A stretch of DNA of 12,877 bases from CAZAQS01 sp046485135 (lineage in GTDB: Bacteria > Chloroflexota > Anaerolineae > Anaerolineales > UBA4823): the NCBI GenBank assembly GCA_046485135.1, contig JAWOHN010000255.1, positions 1 to 12,877 on the forward strand, given 5' to 3'. The notes beneath the pieces were generated by a model. The model was not told the DNA's origin. It worked only from the letters and a program-made list of their open reading frames with translations, and made no database searches. Positions 1 to 6,589 of the stretch are shown here, one piece after another. Made by a program: the position numbers and the translations under genes. Numbering within the stretch: position 1 is the first letter of the stretch; each line of letters starts with the position of its first letter.

Positions 1-98
1 TTATAATCACGCCATCGTTTGAGGAGATCATTTGCATCAATGGCAACCATGGCAATCTTGAAGAAAAAAATCAACTTGCGAAAGGGATGGAAGGATGA
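1..98 (+). CDS. 3' end of an unidentified gene (partial, runs in from the left edge)
   Basis: A reading frame starting at base 3 stays open from the window edge to a TGA at 96-98, giving 31 residues that end in LAKGMEG. The stop overlaps the ATG of the following lyase gene as ATGA, an arrangement typical of translationally coupled neighbours, and the lyase ribosome-binding site lies inside this frame. The tail is hydrophilic and rich in Glu, Asn and Lys. I do not recognise the family. Thirty-one codons without a stop can occur by chance, so the call rests mainly on the ATGA overlap. If real, the lyase is not the first gene of its operon. Confidence 0.45.
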   Translation, partial: IITPSFEEIICINGNHGNLEEKNQLAKGMEG

Positions 99-1663
99 TT
101 GAGATTACAGGCGAAAATTTATCGATTGAACAGCTGGTAGCAGTGGCCCGCTTTGGCGAAAGGGTTGCCCCGCTTGGCGAGCCGGCTCGGGCCAGAATGC
201 AGAGCAGCTCTGAGTGGGTCAAGCAGAGCATTCATCAAGAGGGCAAGGTGATCTATGGGGTCAATACCGGCTTTGGCTCTTTGGCTACCCAGGTGATTAA
301 ACCGGAGCAGGCCAGGCAGCTTTCGCGCAATCTAATCTTGTTGTGCGTCTGCGGGGTAGGGCAGCCTTTACCTATTGAAGTGGTGCGTGCGATCATGGTT
401 ATTCGCGCCAATATGCTTGCCAGGGGTTTGTCAGGGGTTCGCCCGGTGGTAGCCCAGACTCTGGTCGATATGCTGAATGCGGGTGTGACGCCTTATGTTC
501 CCAGCAAGGGTTCCCTGGGCGCCAGCGGCGACCTGGCCCCCTTAGCCCATATCGCGGTGGTGATGACCCGTGGGATTGAGGACAGCGACCTGGACTATAG
601 CGGGCAAGCCTGGTACAAGGGGGAGCAGCTGACCGGCGCGCGGGCTATGGAATTAGCCGGCATCCAGCGCCTGGTGTTGGATGCAAAAGAAGGATTAGCG
701 CTCTCGAATGGGATCGATTTTATGGCTGCTGCAGGAGCATTGGCAGTGTATGACGCGGATAGGTTACTGCTGCACGCCCAGATTGCCGCTGCGCTCAGTC
801 TGGAGGCGCTGCTTGGTTTATCGGCCGCTTTTGACCCTGCGCTGCATGCCGCCAGCGGACAGCCAGGTCAGATCAAAATCGCTAAGAACTTGTTGACCTT
901 GACGGAGGGGAGTAGGTTGATCGATTCCATGCCCCAACGGGTTCAGGATGCTTACAGTTTGCGCTGTATCCCACAAGTGCTAGGCCCGATTTCCGACACT
1001 CTGCTCTTTATACGTGAGCGTTTTTCCATTGCACTCAATGCGGCTACCGATAACCCCTTAATTTTCCCTGATCCTGATGGCGACGCATCCCACCGGTCCA
1101 TTTCGGGGGGAAACTTCCACGGTCAAGGTCCGGCGATGTGGTTGGACTTTCTGGGGATTGCCATTGCCGAAGCAGCCAATATTGCCGAACGGCGCATATT
1201 CCGGCTGCTGACGCCTGAGTTGAATGCGGGTTTGCCGGCCATGCTGGCGCCGAACAGCGGCCTGGATGGCGGCTTGATGATGGTCCAATACACGGCGGCT
1301 GCCCTGGTTTCTGATAATAAGACTCTGGCCCATCCGGACAGCGTTGACTCAATCCCATCTTGCGCCAATCAAGAAGATCATGTCAGCATGGGCGCCAATG
1401 CCGCCCGTCATACCCTGGAGATTTTGGAGAATGTGGGCAATGTCATTGCAGCCGAATTGATGACGGCTGCCCAGGCGATTGACCTGCGCCCTGAGGGTCC
1501 GCAGCGCCTGGGAAAGGGTACCGCCAGCGCTTATGCGGAGATTCGCAAGCGGGTGGCCTTTATGGAGCATGATCGCCAAACGTCGCCTGATTTCGAAGCC
1601 CTGTACGACTTGATCCGCAGCGGGGATCTGCTTCAAGCTGTGGGATCTTCTATACAAACTTGA
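95..1663 (+). CDS. hutH: MIO-dependent aromatic amino acid ammonia-lyase, HutH family (substrate uncertain)
   Basis: Family enzymes remove ammonia from His, Tyr or Phe using an MIO electrophile that forms autocatalytically. The 522-residue length is about normal for a bacterial histidine lyase (roughly 510). Visible motifs: the Tyr loop YGVNTGFG (54-61, catalytic Y54); the MIO triad A143-S144-G145 inside GSLGASGDLAPLAH; N205; the YSLRC motif with Y287 and R290; GGNFHG (338-343); and NQEDHVSMG with E427. The QED-H motif resembles histidine lyases, but the position that is Ser-His in those enzymes is L83-C84 here (NLILLCVCGVG). It is also not the Phe-Leu of PAL or the His-Leu of TAL. The usual NGT after the Asn loop is NGI. 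The ATG at 95 follows purine-rich AAAGGGA and GGAAGG. No hutU, hutI or hutG is in view, so a role in histidine degradation is unproven; hutH is used as a family symbol. Confidence 0.9.
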   Translation: MIEITGENLSIEQLVAVARFGERVAPLGEPARARMQSSSEWVKQSIHQEGKVIYGVNTGFGSLATQVIKPEQARQLSRNLILLCVCGVGQPLPIEVVRAIMVIRANMLARGLSGVRPVVAQTLVDMLNAGVTPYVPSKGSLGASGDLAPLAHIAVVMTRGIEDSDLDYSGQAWYKGEQLTGARAMELAGIQRLVLDAKEGLALSNGIDFMAAAGALAVYDADRLLLHAQIAAALSLEALLGLSAAFDPALHAASGQPGQIKIAKNLLTLTEGSRLIDSMPQRVQDAYSLRCIPQVLGPISDTLLFIRERFSIALNAATDNPLIFPDPDGDASHRSISGGNFHGQGPAMWLDFLGIAIAEAANIAERRIFRLLTPELNAGLPAMLAPNSGLDGGLMMVQYTAAALVSDNKTLAHPDSVDSIPSCANQEDHVSMGANAARHTLEILENVGNVIAAELMTAAQAIDLRPEGPQRLGKGTASAYAEIRKRVAFMEHDRQTSPDFEALYDLIRSGDLLQAVGSSIQT

Positions 1664-1677
1664 GGCGTGAGTTGTGG

Positions 1678-1708
1678 GCCAAGCGCTGAATCCGCAGCGA
1701 GGTTTGGC
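1678..1708. other. Imperfect hairpin between convergent genes (weak terminator candidate)
   Basis: GCCAA at 1678-1682 pairs with TTGGC at 1704-1708, and CGCT at 1684-1687 pairs with AGCG at 1696-1699, leaving small bulges. It lies in the 90-bp gap where the lyase and glgC converge, a natural place for a bidirectional terminator. Neither side has a clear run of T, so it is not a standard intrinsic terminator. Confidence 0.25.
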
Positions 1709-1753
1709 TCAAAAAGGGGGGCGTTGATCCGGCCCGAAATCGGGGAAGCTGGT

Positions 1754-3004
1754 TTATTCAGGTCCGATATATGTGCCTGCTGGTAAGAGCGTGCTCTTGG
1801 GTATAACAACGATCCCATCGCGCACAGCCCATTTATCTTTGTCGATTTCGGTTCCAGGCGGGAAGGGGCAAATAACGATTCCCTCTCCCAGGCGGGCGTT
1901 CTTGTCGATGATGGCGCCCTCGATGTCGCAGTTCGCACCAATTCCCAGGGGCAGACTGGCGGTAGGCGTGGATTCATAGTAATCGGCGCCCATCAGGATT
2001 GTGTTGCGGATCCTGACTCCATCAGCGATTTGGCTGCGCAGGCCGATAATCGAGTCGCGAATTTCAGCCCGCCCGACCGTGCATCCATCCCCAAAGAGCA
2101 CGTTTTCCAGCGTGGCGCCATTGACAATCGTACCGGGTAAGAAGCGCGGGTTGGTGTAAATGGGCCGGTCCGGATCATAGAAATTAAAGGGGGGATTCGG
2201 CTGGGTAAGGCTGAGGTTGGTGTTGTAGAAAGAACGGATGGTTCCGATATCCTCCCAATAACCGTTAAAATCGAAGCCGAAGACTCGCAGGGATTGGATC
2301 GCTTTCGGGATCACATCACCGCCGAAATCGGTCAGGTTCAGGTCTTCTAACAATTCGATCAGGGTGGATGTTTTAAATAGATATATTCCCATTGAGCCAA
2401 GGTAAGGTCGCTCAGGATCGTCCCGGCTGTCGAATTTGTCAAGCTGCTGAGGGGTTTTGGGCTTCTCAACAAAATCCGTCAGGCGACCTTCTGAAGATCG
2501 CTTCAGGATCCCGAAGCGGTAAGCTTCTTTTACGGAAACAGGCTGCACAGCTACCGTGATGTCGGCCTCGTTTTCCCAATGAAATTTGGCCATTGGTTCG
2601 TAATCCATGCGATAGAGATGATCGCCCGCCAGGATCAAGACATATTTGGCGCGGGTGGCTTTGATCTCAAAAAGCTGCTTGCGGACTGCATCAGCGGTGC
2701 CTTGATACCATGACGAGCTGCTGGGAGTTTGCTCGGCAGCCAGGATTTCCACCCAACCGGGATGGAATGAATCAAAGTTATAGGTTGCGGAGATATGCCG
2801 GTGCAAGGAGACCGAATTGAATTGGGTTAGAATGGATATGCGGGGGATGCCGGAATTAATGCAGTTACTGATCGGGATATCGATCAGGCGATATTTTCCA
2901 GCGATCGGGACCGCCGGTTTGGAGCGTTGCCTGGTGAGTGGGTAAAGCCGCTGACCTGCTCCACCTCCTAAAATCAATCCCAACACTTCATTTAGGGAAG
3001 GCAT
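1754..3004 (-). CDS. glgC: Glucose-1-phosphate adenylyltransferase (ADP-glucose pyrophosphorylase)
   Basis: It makes ADP-glucose and pyrophosphate from ATP and glucose-1-phosphate, the committed step of bacterial glycogen synthesis, in the cytoplasm. The 416 residues match the family length. The N-terminal nucleotidyltransferase domain shows GGGAGQRLYPLT (13-24), SKPAVPIAGKYRLID (28-42), WYQGTADAVRK (99-109), GDHLYRMDY (127-135), the FVEKP loop (178-182, sugar-phosphate Lys 181), SMGIYLF (204-210) and GYWEDIGT (248-255). Residues from about 290 form the left-handed beta-helix. The C-terminal stretch with DYYE, IGIGANCDIEGAIIDKNAR and DGIVVIPK resembles the cyanobacterial/plant branch more than the enterobacterial one, so the allosteric effector may differ from fructose-1,6-bisphosphate; that is inference. 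The ATG follows AAGGAGAG at 3011-3018. No other glycogen gene is in the window. Confidence 0.97.
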   Translation of the reverse strand: MPSLNEVLGLILGGGAGQRLYPLTRQRSKPAVPIAGKYRLIDIPISNCINSGIPRISILTQFNSVSLHRHISATYNFDSFHPGWVEILAAEQTPSSSSWYQGTADAVRKQLFEIKATRAKYVLILAGDHLYRMDYEPMAKFHWENEADITVAVQPVSVKEAYRFGILKRSSEGRLTDFVEKPKTPQQLDKFDSRDDPERPYLGSMGIYLFKTSTLIELLEDLNLTDFGGDVIPKAIQSLRVFGFDFNGYWEDIGTIRSFYNTNLSLTQPNPPFNFYDPDRPIYTNPRFLPGTIVNGATLENVLFGDGCTVGRAEIRDSIIGLRSQIADGVRIRNTILMGADYYESTPTASLPLGIGANCDIEGAIIDKNARLGEGIVICPFPPGTEIDKDKWAVRDGIVVIPKSTLLPAGTYIGPE

Positions 3005-3095
3005 TAGATACTCTCCTTATCAAAATAATTGAGTGATTGTTCAGGCTGCGTTTAGTTAAGGGTATTATCTCTCTGTAGAGCCCTTAAAGGGTTAC

Positions 3096-3111
3096 TGATC
3101 ATATTAGATCA
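3096..3111. promoter_or_regulatory. Dyad TGATC-N6-GATCA at the glgC promoter (possible operator)
   Basis: TGATC at 3096-3100 and GATCA at 3107-3111 form an inverted repeat that overlaps the glgC -10 box and the expected transcription start. The position would suit a repressor site. The half-sites are only 5 bp and I do not recognise a regulator. Confidence 0.3.
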
Positions 3112-3136
3112 TACCAACAGGTGCGATAGGTGACAA
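3108..3136 (-). promoter_or_regulatory. Sigma70-type promoter of glgC
   Basis: Read on the minus strand, a -35 box TTGTCA (3131-3136) is separated by exactly 17 bp from a -10 box TATGAT (3108-3113); each box has five of six consensus bases. Transcription would start near 3101 and leave a leader of about 97 nt before the glgC ATG. The leader contains two short dyads at 3071-3080 and 3081-3091. Confidence 0.7.
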
Positions 3137-3182
3137 GGGATGATCAGGTTTGCTGGGTTTGGCGCAGCATAAAACTGCCGCC

Positions 3183-3213
3183 AAAAACGCCCTCCCTGTT
3201 TCGGGGAGGGCGT
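3183..3213 (-). terminator. Intrinsic terminator of the tRNA-Leu unit
   Basis: ACGCCCTCCC at 3187-3196 pairs perfectly with GGGAGGGCGT at 3204-3213 around a 7-nt loop. On the minus strand the stem is followed by a run of five U (complement of 3183-3187). It begins 14 nt after the tRNA CCA end and so isolates the tRNA from glgC downstream. Confidence 0.88.
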
Positions 3214-3227
3214 GTGCTATAATCCAC

Positions 3228-3312
<85 letters not shown>

Positions 3313-3344
3313 TGAAAACTCTTTTTAGCAAGAAGAGTAGGCAA

Positions 3345-3373
3345 AGTATATCTAAAGTTTGGAGTGTGGTCAA
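3345..3373 (-). promoter_or_regulatory. Sigma70-type promoter of tRNA-Leu
   Basis: Read on the minus strand, TTGACC (3368-3373), a 17-bp spacer, then TATACT (3345-3350). Each box has five of six consensus bases. The start would lie near 3338, about 26 nt before the tRNA 5' end. It sits in the 91-bp gap before the divergent ychF gene, whose own promoter I could not identify with confidence. Confidence 0.75.
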
Positions 3374-3403
3374 GTACGATATCTCTGATCCAGGTGAGCG
3401 TCT

Positions 3404-4486
3404 ATGCGTTTAGGTATTATCGGCCTGCCTCAATCCGGTAAAACAACCATCTTTAATGCTCTGACTCGTGGGGACCGCCCTATTACTACCAGCGGTGGTC
3501 GTTTTGATGTACATACCGCTGTTGTCGATGTGCCTGACGAGCGGGTGGAGCGGCTGTCTACCTTGTATAAACCCAAGAAAACGGTTTATGCCAAGGTAAC
3601 CTATGCAGATATTGCCGGTTTGGATGGCAGCGCTGGCAAAAGCGGCTTTTCAGGTGCACTGCTTAACCAGCTCTCCCAGATGGATGGTTTTCTGCAAGTG
3701 GTCCGTTGTTTTGATGATCCAAACGTAGCACACCCGGCCGGGAGAGTTGATTCTCACCGCGATATTCTGACCATGGATGGAGAGTTGTTGCTCAACGATA
3801 TGATCGTTGTGGAACGCAAGCTTGAACGCCTGGCTGATGAGCGTCGCAAAGGGGGTGGGCGGGAAAAAGCCCTTGTCGATCGGGAGATTGCCCTTTTCGA
3901 ACGGCTAAACCAGGCTCTGGTTGAGGAAATGCCTCTCCGGCGCGTGCAGGTAAATGCGGAAGAAGAGAAAATTCTATCCGGCTTTGGGCTCTTGACGCGT
4001 AAACCGATGTTGATCCTGCTGAACCTCTCGGAGGGACAGCCAGAGCCTTCCAAAGATGAGCTTATGGTAGGACGTATTGAGGAGACCCCCTGCGTTTACT
4101 TGCAGGGGAAACTCGAAATGGAAATTGCGCAGCTTCCTGAAGAGGAAGCGCAGGTTTTTCTGGCCGATTACGGTATTGATGAGCCGGGATTGTACCGTGT
4201 CATCCGGCTGTCTTACGAGCTGCTGGGCTTACAATCCTTTTTTACCGTTGGGCCGGATGAAGTGCGGGCCTGGACCTTGCCGTGCGGAGCGACAGCTTAT
4301 GAGGCAGCCGGGCAGATCCACAGCGACCTGCAACGTGGTTTTATCCGTGCAGAGGTGATCTCGGTTGAGGATCTACTGCTCTTGGGTGGTTTACCAGAAG
4401 CCAGAGCAAAGGGGAAACTGCGCCTGGAAGGTAAAGAATACATTGTGCAGGAAGGAGAGGTCGTGCACATCCGCTTTAACATATAA
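3404..4486 (+). CDS. ychF: YchF/OLA1-family P-loop ATPase
   Basis: YchF is an Obg-related nucleotidase that favours ATP and associates with ribosomes in the family members studied. The 360 residues match the usual length of about 363. The P-loop GLPQSGKTT spans 7-15, and DIAGL at 69-73 is the G3 motif, with Leu in place of the catalytic Gln as is usual in this family. The base-recognition motif is N207-L-S-E210 instead of NKxD, in keeping with relaxed guanine specificity. A helical coiled-coil region lies around 130-185, and a C-terminal TGS-like domain, about 277-358, ends in EYIVQEGEVVHIRFNI. Compared with the textbook GLPNVGKST loop and the AGLVKGA segment after G3, this copy reads QSGKTT and AGLDGSAGKSG, so it belongs to a divergent branch. 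AGGTGAG at 3392-3398 serves the ATG. Confidence 0.95.
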   Translation: MRLGIIGLPQSGKTTIFNALTRGDRPITTSGGRFDVHTAVVDVPDERVERLSTLYKPKKTVYAKVTYADIAGLDGSAGKSGFSGALLNQLSQMDGFLQVVRCFDDPNVAHPAGRVDSHRDILTMDGELLLNDMIVVERKLERLADERRKGGGREKALVDREIALFERLNQALVEEMPLRRVQVNAEEEKILSGFGLLTRKPMLILLNLSEGQPEPSKDELMVGRIEETPCVYLQGKLEMEIAQLPEEEAQVFLADYGIDEPGLYRVIRLSYELLGLQSFFTVGPDEVRAWTLPCGATAYEAAGQIHSDLQRGFIRAEVISVEDLLLLGGLPEARAKGKLRLEGKEYIVQEGEVVHIRFNI

Positions 4487-4496
4487 TGCAACGAAG

Positions 4497-4606
4497 ACTG
4501 CTCAGGCTAAAACAAACTCAACAGGAAAACCCGAAAACAGGTGTGTGGGTAGGCGCACGCCCCTGCAGGCCTGTTTTTCGGTCATTTCTCCTCTATGCTG
4601 AGCAGT
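4497..4606 (+). other. Nested inverted repeats between ychF and pepF
   Basis: An outer perfect 9-bp inverted repeat, ACTGCTCAG at 4497-4505 with CTGAGCAGT at 4598-4606, encloses a second stem at 4531-4541/4570-4581. The whole element fills most of the gap and ends about 20 nt before the pepF ribosome-binding site. It could be a folded leader of pepF, a small RNA, or a terminator with a chance outer repeat. I match it to no known RNA family, and it lacks the conserved core of the SRP RNA. Confidence 0.4.
4531..4581 (+). terminator. Probable intrinsic terminator of ychF
   Basis: CCGAAAACAGG at 4531-4541 pairs with CCTGTTTTTCGG at 4570-4581 as 11 bp with one bulged T. Inside it, GGC at 4552-4554 pairs with GCC at 4559-4561, extended by GG/CC. 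The T5 run at 4574-4578 follows the inner GC-rich part, as in A-stem-T terminators. No further U run follows the complete stem. Confidence 0.5.
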
Positions 4607-4640
4607 TAGATCCTAAGAATCAATGGAGGAAGATAATAGC

Positions 4641-6422
4641 ATGACAGAGACTTATACCCAAACCGCCTGGAGCTTAACGGACTTGTTCCCATCTCAGGAA
4701 AGCCCCGAGATGGAAGCTGCTTTTGGGGAGATACAGGCCCAAGTGAGCGATTTTGAAGGGCGACGCCAGGCGTTAACGCCTGACATTCCAGCGGATGATT
4801 TCATAAAATTTGTCGAAAGCCTAGAGTCGATCAGCCAATTGGTCCACAAAGTGTACAGCTTTGCCAGCCTGAGGTTCTATGGCGACACCCAGGATCAGGC
4901 TGCCCAGACCTTCCTGGCTCGGGTCGACCAGTTCATGGCCGATATTGAGAACCGGATGCTGTTCTTTAGCTTATGGTGGAAAAGCCTGGAAGAAGAGCAA
5001 GCCAAACGCCTGTTGGAGCATGGCGGAAAATACCACTATTTTTTGAAAGAGATGCGCCTGTTCAAACCCTATACTCTTTCTGAACCAGAAGAGAAGGTGA
5101 TTAACATCAAGAATGTCACCGGCGCAAAAGCGATTGAGAAACTTTATGAGACAATCACCAACCGCTACTTATTCAAAGTGGAAATAGATGGCGAGCTGGT
5201 TGAGCTTACCCGAGATGAATTGATGGTGTATGCTCGCCATCACGATCCCAATTTACGCGCGGCGATCTACCAGGAGCTTTACCGGGTATATGGGCAGGAC
5301 AGCCTGATCCTTGGTCAGATCTACCAGTCTTTGGTGCGCGATTGGGGCAATGAACAGGTCAATCTGCGAGGGTTTTCTGCTCCGATCTCTGCACGCAACC
5401 TGGGAAATGCTGTTCCGGACGAAGTAGTTGATACCCTGCTGGAAGTATGCCGCAGCAACGCGGATGTCTTCCAGCGCTTTTTCCGCTTGAAAGCGCGCTG
5501 GCTGAAGATAGACAGGCTCCGCCGATATGATATCTATGCTCCGCTGGCAAAATCGGAAAAGAGATATGAGTATGGTGATGCAGCGCAGATGGTCCTGGAT
5601 TCCTTCCGGCATTTCCATCCAAGGATTGGAGATCTGGCTCAGCGGGTTTTCGAGCAGAATCACCTGGATTGTGAAGTCCGCAAAGGGAAGCGAGGCGGGG
5701 CTTTCTGCTGGTCAGTCGAGCCAGGAGGGACCCCCTGGGTTCTGGTCAACTACCAGGGCCGGCCCGGGGATGTGGCGACCATTGCCCATGAACTTGGTCA
5801 TGCCATCCACGCCATGCTGGCTGCTCATCACACGTTGTTTACCTTTCATTCCTCTTTGCCCCTGGCGGAAAACGCTTCTACCTTTGGTGAGATGCTGCTG
5901 GTAGACCGCTTGTTGGCTGATGAAAAGGATGAAGAGGTGCGCAGAGACCTGTTGTTCCGGCAGGTGGACGACGCTTATGCTACCATCATGCGCCAGGCCT
6001 ATTTCGCCATCTTTGAGCGGGATGCCCATGAAATGATCCAAAAAGGTGTGTCTGTGGATGAGCTGGCCCAGGCTTACCTGGAGAACCTGCGCGAACAATT
6101 TGGGGATGCGGTGGAATTGAGCGAGGAATTCAAATGGGAGTGGGTTTCGATCCCGCATATTTACGGGACGCCCTTTTATGTATATGCCTATGCCTTTGGA
6201 CAACTGTTGGTGTTGGCGCTTTACAAGCAATACCAGGAGGAGGGAGAGAGCTTTAAACCACGTTATCTGGAGATCCTGTCAGCGGGTGGCTCAGACGCTC
6301 CGGCAGACATCCTTGCCCGGGCCGGAATCGATGTTTACAGCCGCGAATTCTGGCAAGGTGGTTTTGATGTGATCAAGGATTTGATTGAACAATTGGAAGA
6401 AATTCCCATCAAGAACAGTTGA
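4641..6422 (+). CDS. pepF: Oligoendopeptidase F, M3B metallopeptidase
   Basis: A cytoplasmic zinc endopeptidase that cuts oligopeptides into shorter pieces. The 593 residues match the family length of about 600. An N-terminal helical PepF-type domain (roughly 1-190) precedes the M3 catalytic domain. The zinc site is HELGH at 383-387, with E384 catalytic and H383/H387 as ligands; the third ligand is probably E410 in LAENASTFGE. The substrate-binding region IPHIYGTPFYVYAYA (504-518) supplies the conserved His and Tyr residues. An upstream in-frame ATG at 4623 lacks a ribosome-binding site. The ATG at 4641 is preceded by GGAGGA at 4625-4630, so I prefer it; choosing 4623 would add six residues. 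There is no signal peptide. It pairs functionally with the M42 aminopeptidases further right, but it is on the opposite strand and not in their operon. Confidence 0.95.
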   Translation: MTETYTQTAWSLTDLFPSQESPEMEAAFGEIQAQVSDFEGRRQALTPDIPADDFIKFVESLESISQLVHKVYSFASLRFYGDTQDQAAQTFLARVDQFMADIENRMLFFSLWWKSLEEEQAKRLLEHGGKYHYFLKEMRLFKPYTLSEPEEKVINIKNVTGAKAIEKLYETITNRYLFKVEIDGELVELTRDELMVYARHHDPNLRAAIYQELYRVYGQDSLILGQIYQSLVRDWGNEQVNLRGFSAPISARNLGNAVPDEVVDTLLEVCRSNADVFQRFFRLKARWLKIDRLRRYDIYAPLAKSEKRYEYGDAAQMVLDSFRHFHPRIGDLAQRVFEQNHLDCEVRKGKRGGAFCWSVEPGGTPWVLVNYQGRPGDVATIAHELGHAIHAMLAAHHTLFTFHSSLPLAENASTFGEMLLVDRLLADEKDEEVRRDLLFRQVDDAYATIMRQAYFAIFERDAHEMIQKGVSVDELAQAYLENLREQFGDAVELSEEFKWEWVSIPHIYGTPFYVYAYAFGQLLVLALYKQYQEEGESFKPRYLEILSAGGSDAPADILARAGIDVYSREFWQGGFDVIKDLIEQLEEIPIKNS

Positions 6423-6456
6423 AAGACCAGTACTCCATTTACCCGTGAAGCATCAA

Positions 6457-6486
6457 CAGCGGTTATTAAGTGCTTAGCTACCGCTG
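6457..6486. other. Hairpin after pepF
   Basis: CAGCGGT at 6457-6463 and ACCGCTG at 6480-6486 form a perfect 7-bp stem, and the loop contains TAAG/CTTA, which could extend it. No T run follows. It may protect the pepF 3' end or add to the terminator downstream. Confidence 0.35.
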
Positions 6487-6508
6487 AAAGTATTTGGTAA
6501 GATGAATC

Positions 6509-6558
6509 AAAAAAGCAGGGAGTTGCTTTGGCTCAAGCCGGAGCACTCCCCGTTTTTT
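6509..6558. terminator. Bidirectional intrinsic terminator between pepF and the M23 peptidase gene
   Basis: A run of six A (6509-6514) and a run of six T (6553-6558) flank a GC-rich stem. GGGAGTTGCT at 6518-6527 pairs with AGCACTCCC at 6542-6550 with one bulged T, and GGC/GCC (6530-6532/6537-6539) extends it around a short loop. Both strands therefore have a stem followed by U6, fitting the convergent gene arrangement. Confidence 0.85.
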
Positions 6559-6589
6559 ATGGAGGGGAAAATTCGGAAATCCGGTGGGT

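Noticed and set aside
40..102. A 20-codon leader ORF starting at ATG 40 before the lyase gene
   Set aside because: GAGGAG at 21-26 is 13 bp from this ATG, too far, and another frame open from the edge with an ATGA overlap explains the stretch better.
1044..1657. Several open frames on the minus strand inside the lyase gene
   Set aside because: They lie fully opposite a strongly supported gene, encode no recognisable motif and lack ribosome-binding sites.
3365..3403. A promoter for ychF in the gap after the tRNA promoter
   Set aside because: Candidate boxes have wrong spacing (for example TTGGAG and TACGAT only 10 bp apart).
4571..4599. A pepF promoter with TATGCT at 4594-4599
   Set aside because: The matching -35 position reads CTGTTT and overlaps the terminator stem, so support is too weak.
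4365..4601. Plus-strand 78-codon frame overlapping the end of ychF
   Set aside because: It starts inside ychF, has no ribosome-binding site and runs through the hairpin region; the peptide looks non-coding.
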